Source: CAYGDT01 sp964348745
Lineage (GTDB): Bacteria; Patescibacteriota; Gracilibacteria; Peribacterales; Peribacteraceae
Reading direction: 5' to 3'
Length of the DNA: 14,244 nt
Assembly: GCA_964348745.1 (NCBI GenBank)
Contig: CAYGDT010000037.1
Location: 1 to 14,244, forward strand
This document shows, one piece after another, positions 12,044 through 14,244 of this stretch. Every line of letters begins with the position of its first letter. Position 1 is the stretch's first letter. The notes under the pieces are model-generated. The model saw only the letters and a program-made list of their open reading frames with translations. It was not told the DNA's origin and did no database searches. The translations under genes were made by a program, and so were the position numbers.

Positions 12044-12895
12044 ATGGCACATATCGATCTGCAGTCACTACCCGAATACAAAGAAGTTCCGCCGCAAGAC
12101 CGCTTTGTATATCTGTTGAATTTCGTACGATCGCGCCACCGCAAACATATGGATTTCATCCTGCATAGTGCGAAATTGCGAATCAAGCATAACCTCGATA
12201 CATGGGCTGGCTGGAACAATGTAATGGAACACAATGTTATGGAGTCAGTGGCGATGCAGGTCCTCTGTGAAGATCTCGGCTTGAAAAAGAATGAAGCATT
12301 ACGTTTGGAAAACTATGTATTTCTGCATAACCCTTTCGTCTGTGTTGAAAAATACCATGCAAAAATTGCACGAGGAAAGATGCCGGAAGATATTCCTGAA
12401 GCAGAACGTTTCACTGAGGAGGAAGAGCGAGAGCTTCATGAGAGATATGAAAAATTTTTGTGGAATCTCGATCCGTTCGGAGACATCGAAACAGCACTGA
12501 CGCCAGAATATTTTCAGGATATCGGCGCACAATATGGTGATACTATTGAGGAGAAAGCCGATCAGATGACACTCGAGAGCCGCCTTGTATATTACGTCGA
12601 TGCACTGTTTGATGATGGCAACCTTCTTCCGGCACATGTTCGGATTGCTAAGATGGAACAGACTCCACGAGGACGCGAAGTTGCCAATGATCCCTCCTTC
12701 AATGTTCCAGAAACGCAGAATGGAGAAACCGTGTATTTACAATACTGGGACGCCGAACGCCGTGTTTCAACACATATTCAAAAGACAATTTGGGAGATGT
12801 TGAGAGAAAGTGGTATTGAATTACCGTCGCATGAGGACGTACCAGAATACTTAAGAAAGCGCGTCGGACAGAAGATGCTACGCCTTCCCGCTTAG
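12044..12895 (+). CDS. Degenerate HD-domain-like protein (HN in place of HD)
   Basis: This 283-aa soluble protein has an all-helical N-terminal two-thirds that looks like an HD phosphohydrolase. N-V-M-E-H63-N-V-M-E-S could be the first metal His, Y-V-F-L-H95-N96 lies where H-D would be, and S-R-L-V-Y-Y-V-D186 where the last Asp would be. The spacing (32 and 90 residues) and the L-E-N-x-V-F-L-H context fit the family, but N replaces the signature Asp, so metal-dependent hydrolysis may be lost. Residues about 118-140 are very acidic and probably a helix. The C-terminus contains a basic tail. It has its own strong promoter and no clear tie to glycan synthesis. Its end overlaps the convergent dehydratase-family gene by 18 bp. 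The HD assignment is by motif spacing only and could be wrong. Confidence 0.55.
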   Translation: MAHIDLQSLPEYKEVPPQDRFVYLLNFVRSRHRKHMDFILHSAKLRIKHNLDTWAGWNNVMEHNVMESVAMQVLCEDLGLKKNEALRLENYVFLHNPFVCVEKYHAKIARGKMPEDIPEAERFTEEEERELHERYEKFLWNLDPFGDIETALTPEYFQDIGAQYGDTIEEKADQMTLESRLVYYVDALFDDGNLLPAHVRIAKMEQTPRGREVANDPSFNVPETQNGETVYLQYWDAERRVSTHIQKTIWEMLRESGIELPSHEDVPEYLRKRVGQKMLRLPA

Positions 12896-13852
12896 TCGCC
12901 TCTGCTCCTCTAGATCATGCTGCAGCATGATGTCGATCAGTTGTTTGTAACGAACCTTCGGTTCATAACCAAATACCTTCTTTGCCTTGGAGTAATCGGC
13001 GATTAAAGTACTTGTTTTGCCGGGACGTAGGAAGCGCTCGTCGACTCCGACATATTTCTTGTGGTCCAACCCCGCCTGCGCGAAGGTTTCTTCCAGAAAC
13101 TGCTGCACCGAGACCGCCTCGCCCGTGCCGATCACAAAATCATCGGGCGTATCGAGCTGCAAGATATTCCATGCGGCCTCCATGTATTCACCGGCGAATC
13201 CGAAATCGAGTTTTGCGCTTAAATCACCGAGGAGCAGCTTATCTTGAAGACCGAGTTTGATGCGCGCTGCGGCTTTCGTAATCTTGCGCGTGACATACGA
13301 ATCTGTGCGACGCGGCGATTCGTGATTAAAGAAGATCGCCGTGGACGCGAAGATCCCGTGCACTTGGCGGTAGTACTTGGTAAGGGACCATGCATACGAC
13401 TTTGCGCACGCATACGGGCTCTGCGGATTCAGTGGCGTCTCCTCATTTTGCGTCTCGCTCTGCGTGAGCCCGAACATGTTACTGGTCAGCGGCTGGAAGA
13501 ATTTTATTTTAGGATCAAGCTGCCGGATGATCTCGAGGATACGGCCGGGAGCTGCTCCTGTTATGTCCGACGCGTAGTCGACCAGACTGTAACTCCAGCC
13601 TGCGTGATCCTGATCCGCTTCGTTGTAAAGTTCGTCCGGCATCACCTTGCGGATTACCCTATCCGCGGACAGCGGATCAGACATATCCCCTTGGTGCAGC
13701 GTTATCTTGTCCCTTATCCCAGCGATCCGCCAGAGGTTATCAACGCTGGACCGGCGGTAGAGACCGTGGACCTCGTACCCCTTTTCTAGGAGCAGTTCGG
13801 CGAGGTAGCTACCGTCCTGACCGCCGACTCCAAGTATGAGAGCGCGTTTCAT
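12878..13852 (-). CDS. GDP-mannose 4,6-dehydratase-family SDR with Asn at the catalytic Glu
   Basis: The 324-aa protein is an extended SDR paralogous to the gene at 2698. It has the NADP loop L-G-V-G-G-Q-D-G-S-Y (7-16), the Y147-A-C-A-K151 pair, F-F-N-H-E-S-P-R-R, and Y-V-T-R-K-I-T. In canonical Gmd the dehydration site reads T-S-E; here it is T123-S124-N125, and the usual N-L-A-A-Q-S-H reads N-E-A-D-Q-D-H (77-83). Loss of the Glu suggests altered chemistry, perhaps epimerisation or reduction, though annotation pipelines would call it GDP-mannose 4,6-dehydratase. I recall similar E-A-D-Q-D-H variants as a recurring subfamily. ATG 13852 overlaps the upstream ORF's stop (ATGA), and GAGGTG 6 nt before the ATG can serve as SD, unlike the rest of the glycan genes. 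Confidence 0.88.
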   Translation of the reverse strand: MKRALILGVGGQDGSYLAELLLEKGYEVHGLYRRSSVDNLWRIAGIRDKITLHQGDMSDPLSADRVIRKVMPDELYNEADQDHAGWSYSLVDYASDITGAAPGRILEIIRQLDPKIKFFQPLTSNMFGLTQSETQNEETPLNPQSPYACAKSYAWSLTKYYRQVHGIFASTAIFFNHESPRRTDSYVTRKITKAAARIKLGLQDKLLLGDLSAKLDFGFAGEYMEAAWNILQLDTPDDFVIGTGEAVSVQQFLEETFAQAGLDHKKYVGVDERFLRPGKTSTLIADYSKAKKVFGYEPKVRYKQLIDIMLQHDLEEQRRLSGKA

Positions 13853-14181
13853 TTCAGCACCTCGCTGGCGCGGCGGCAGTCGCCAATGGTCGGTAATTTG
13901 CCAGCAAAGCTGTAGTGACCGATTTGAATATCGTCTGGCACCCGTGTGCCGTCAAACTGGCCTGCATACTCCGCAAACGGCTTCAACGCGGCACGCAACC
14001 TGCCAACTTCCGCTTTCAGTCGATCACGATCCTGGTAGATTGCCTTGGTAGATGTCTCAAATACGTGTTCGGCGAACTTCAGCCGCTCGATTTCTTCCAG
14101 GCACGCTGTCAGCATTTCGCCTTCGATCGGTCTAATCTCGCGGGCGATACGGCGGAAGTGTTTAATGTCAGCTTCGGTCAT
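13849..14181 (-). CDS. Small coiled-coil protein of phage-like appearance, unknown function
   Basis: This 110-aa ORF is likely real. It has a good SD (GGAGG 7 nt before ATG 14181), overlaps its upstream neighbour by ATGA, and overlaps the next gene by ATGA. The middle (about 28-70) is a charged helix with heptad-like leucines, E-R-L-K through L-K-P-F-A. After it come P-D-D-I-Q-I-G-H-Y (82-90) and P-T-I-G-D-C-R-R-A-S-E-V-L (97-109). Small proteins with a helix, an L-x-P-F-A segment and an ending like D-x-R-R-A-x-E-x-L are, from memory, common in phage accessory regions. No function is known. Its position immediately before a sugar-nucleotide enzyme is unexpected and may mark a mobile-element boundary or assembly junction. 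Confidence 0.7.
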   Translation of the reverse strand: MTEADIKHFRRIAREIRPIEGEMLTACLEEIERLKFAEHVFETSTKAIYQDRDRLKAEVGRLRAALKPFAEYAGQFDGTRVPDDIQIGHYSFAGKLPTIGDCRRASEVLK

Positions 14182-14244
14182 AGCCCATCCTCCACCGGGT
14201 ACACCGGCCGAATCTGTGGAGGTAGAAAAAGCACACGCCTGTAT
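14178..14244 (-). CDS. C-terminal end of an unidentified protein (partial)
   Basis: On the minus strand the last 21 codons of an ORF enter from the right edge and read YRRVLFLPPQIRPVYPVEDG followed by L, ending at TGA 14180-14178. That stop overlaps ATG 14181 of the next ORF in the ATGA manner. The tight overlap and the SD embedded in its last codons support it as a real upstream member of the same operon. It is too short to identify. Confidence 0.5.
   Translation of the reverse strand, partial: YRRVLFLPPQIRPVYPVEDGL

Noticed and set aside
13244..13789. Plus-strand ORF of 181 codons
   Set aside because: Opposite the dehydratase-family gene with full motifs; Arg/Val-rich shadow.

Overview
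The window is about 14.2 kb of dense bacterial DNA in the standard code, roughly half G+C by eye. Most of it is a surface-glycan (exopolysaccharide or O-antigen-like) locus: activated-sugar enzymes, methyltransferases, lipid-linked and membrane glycosyltransferases, and a flippase-like membrane protein. No rRNA, tRNA, ribosomal-protein gene or transposase is visible, so the host cannot be placed firmly. Two features argue against a typical enterobacterial or Firmicute host. Most genes lack a Shine-Dalgarno (SD) sequence and instead have a -10-like hexamer 6-9 nt before the start codon, which suggests leaderless mRNAs. Several short intergenic gaps also carry tandem 7-8 nt repeats. An uncultivated lineage known from metagenomes, possibly Patescibacteria/CPR, is a guess and no more.

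Layout. Positions 1-976 (minus) hold cysD followed by the first 20 codons of cysN, which is sulfate activation to APS. Positions 1114-3672 (plus) hold two SAM methyltransferase-like genes and a GDP-mannose 4,6-dehydratase-family gene whose only plausible start codon is ATA. Positions 3653-6054 (minus) hold a NovU/TylCIII-type sugar C-methyltransferase and a DPM-synthase/GtrA fusion. Positions 6161-12895 (plus) hold a GT-C-like membrane protein, a UPF0104/LPG-synthase-TM flippase-like protein, a third methyltransferase followed by a duplicated 3' remnant, a 249-bp gap with three strong hairpins, an FrhB-like protein that has lost most Fe-S cysteines, a second DPM-like GT2, and a degenerate HD-domain-like protein. 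Positions 12878-14244 (minus) hold a second GDP-mannose-dehydratase-family gene, with Asn at the usual catalytic Glu, preceded by two overlapping phage-flavoured ORFs that do have SD sequences.

How the genes may work together (inference). Gmd-family enzymes make GDP-4-keto-6-deoxy sugars, the C-methyltransferase could branch a keto-deoxysugar, and the other methyltransferases could decorate the glycan. The DPM-type transferases would charge polyprenyl phosphate, and the GT-C-like protein would use that donor outside the membrane. GtrA and the UPF0104 protein may help lipid-linked sugars cross the membrane. CysDN next door raises the possibility of glycan sulfation, but no sulfotransferase or APS kinase is visible here.

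The most unusual signals are the period-7/8 repeat arrays next to putative leaderless promoters, the ATA-start dehydratase, the paralogous gene-end remnant after the third methyltransferase, the cysteine-stripped FrhB-like protein with an internal repeat, and the change in translation-start style at the right edge.
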